The notes beneath the pieces are model-generated. The model had not been told where the DNA came from. It was given only the letters and a program-made list of their open reading frames with translations, and searched no databases. Position numbers and translations under genes: made by a program. A DNA stretch of 64,000 nucleotides from Aphis gossypii (taxonomy: Eukaryota > Arthropoda > Insecta > Hemiptera > Aphididae), in the NCBI RefSeq assembly GCF_020184175.1, contig NC_065532.1, positions 38,378,287 through 38,442,286 of the forward strand, given 5' to 3'. Below are positions 63,652 to 64,000 of the stretch, in pieces. Every line of letters starts with the position of its first letter. Position 1 is the stretch's first letter.

Positions 63652-64000
63652 AACATTCTCAATTTTTGCAATTTAAATTTTATTGTTAAAATGATAATAT
63701 TGAAGTTATTTTGTTAAAATTATATAAATATATATTGTAATTTCACAGCCAATATAAGTGATACATTTGTGGGGGGTTGCCTATTATATAATTTTAATAT
63801 AATTGAGGGTAACTCCAATAAAAATAATAAACAGGTAAATATAATTAAGTGGACTGTATAATTGAATAATACAAAAATCACACAGGTAATAAAACAATAT
63901 GCTCCGCCTGTTTGGCAATATATAAAAAAAAAGCAGATAATACTGAAAAATATAAACCAATTAACAATAGGCTAAATCAAGTATGGTTACTGTAACCAAT
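63652..64000 (+). other. Helicase 3' flank
   Basis: AT-rich sequence after the TAA at 63649-63651. AATAAA at 63817-63822 is a plausible polyadenylation signal. Nothing else is recognised. Confidence 0.5.

Noticed and set aside
1..64000. CRISPR arrays, rRNA, bacterial operons, viral replication or toxin genes
   Set aside because: Looked for and not seen. The window is eukaryotic with spliced genes and DNA-transposon remnants.

Overview
The window is animal nuclear DNA: genes split by many GT-AG introns, very AT-rich, and dense in small DNA-transposon remnants. Base composition, gene structures and transposon type fit a hemipteran insect, most likely an aphid. That assignment is inference; no species marker is present.

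All three host genes lie on the + strand. (1) 5333-38428 is a transmembrane adenylate cyclase of the AC2/4/7 class (insect Ac76E type). Nineteen exons splice cleanly into 1027 codons with intact C1 and C2 catalytic motifs. Its introns are long (up to 8.4 kb) and hold most of the repeats of the left half. Exon 2 is a sharply GC-rich island. (2) 41340-48351 is a compact nine-exon gene for a cytosolic 5'-nucleotidase / metallophosphoesterase-family protein of 671 aa, with a GC-richer 5' leader and a His-rich, Arg-Arg-x-Ser-containing tail. (3) 58709-63651 is a fourteen-exon gene for an Upf1-type SF1 RNA helicase of the MOV10/MOV10L1 (Armitage) family. It has two clear single-base frameshifts and probably a third at its start, whereas the two upstream genes have none, so this copy is probably a pseudogene.

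48361-58374 is mostly repeat-derived. It holds an LTR-like unit with strong hairpins (about 50340-50640), members of a dispersed repeat, a perfect 16-bp inverted repeat, and a 3.68-kb cut-and-paste transposon (54697-58374). The transposon has TIRs of about 380 bp, an apparent TA target duplication, and a two-exon transposase gene with D, D + CxxH and E motifs, broken by three frameshifts and two stops. Just upstream of it lie a convincing 63-bp intron and a second donor. These suggest that the transposon sits inside the 5' intron of the helicase gene.

Biologically, the cyclase makes cAMP, the phosphoesterase-family protein probably cleaves a phosphate ester (substrate unknown), and the helicase family acts in piRNA / RNA silencing that restrains transposons. 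A broken helicase copy carrying a transposon in its leader is the most striking arrangement here.
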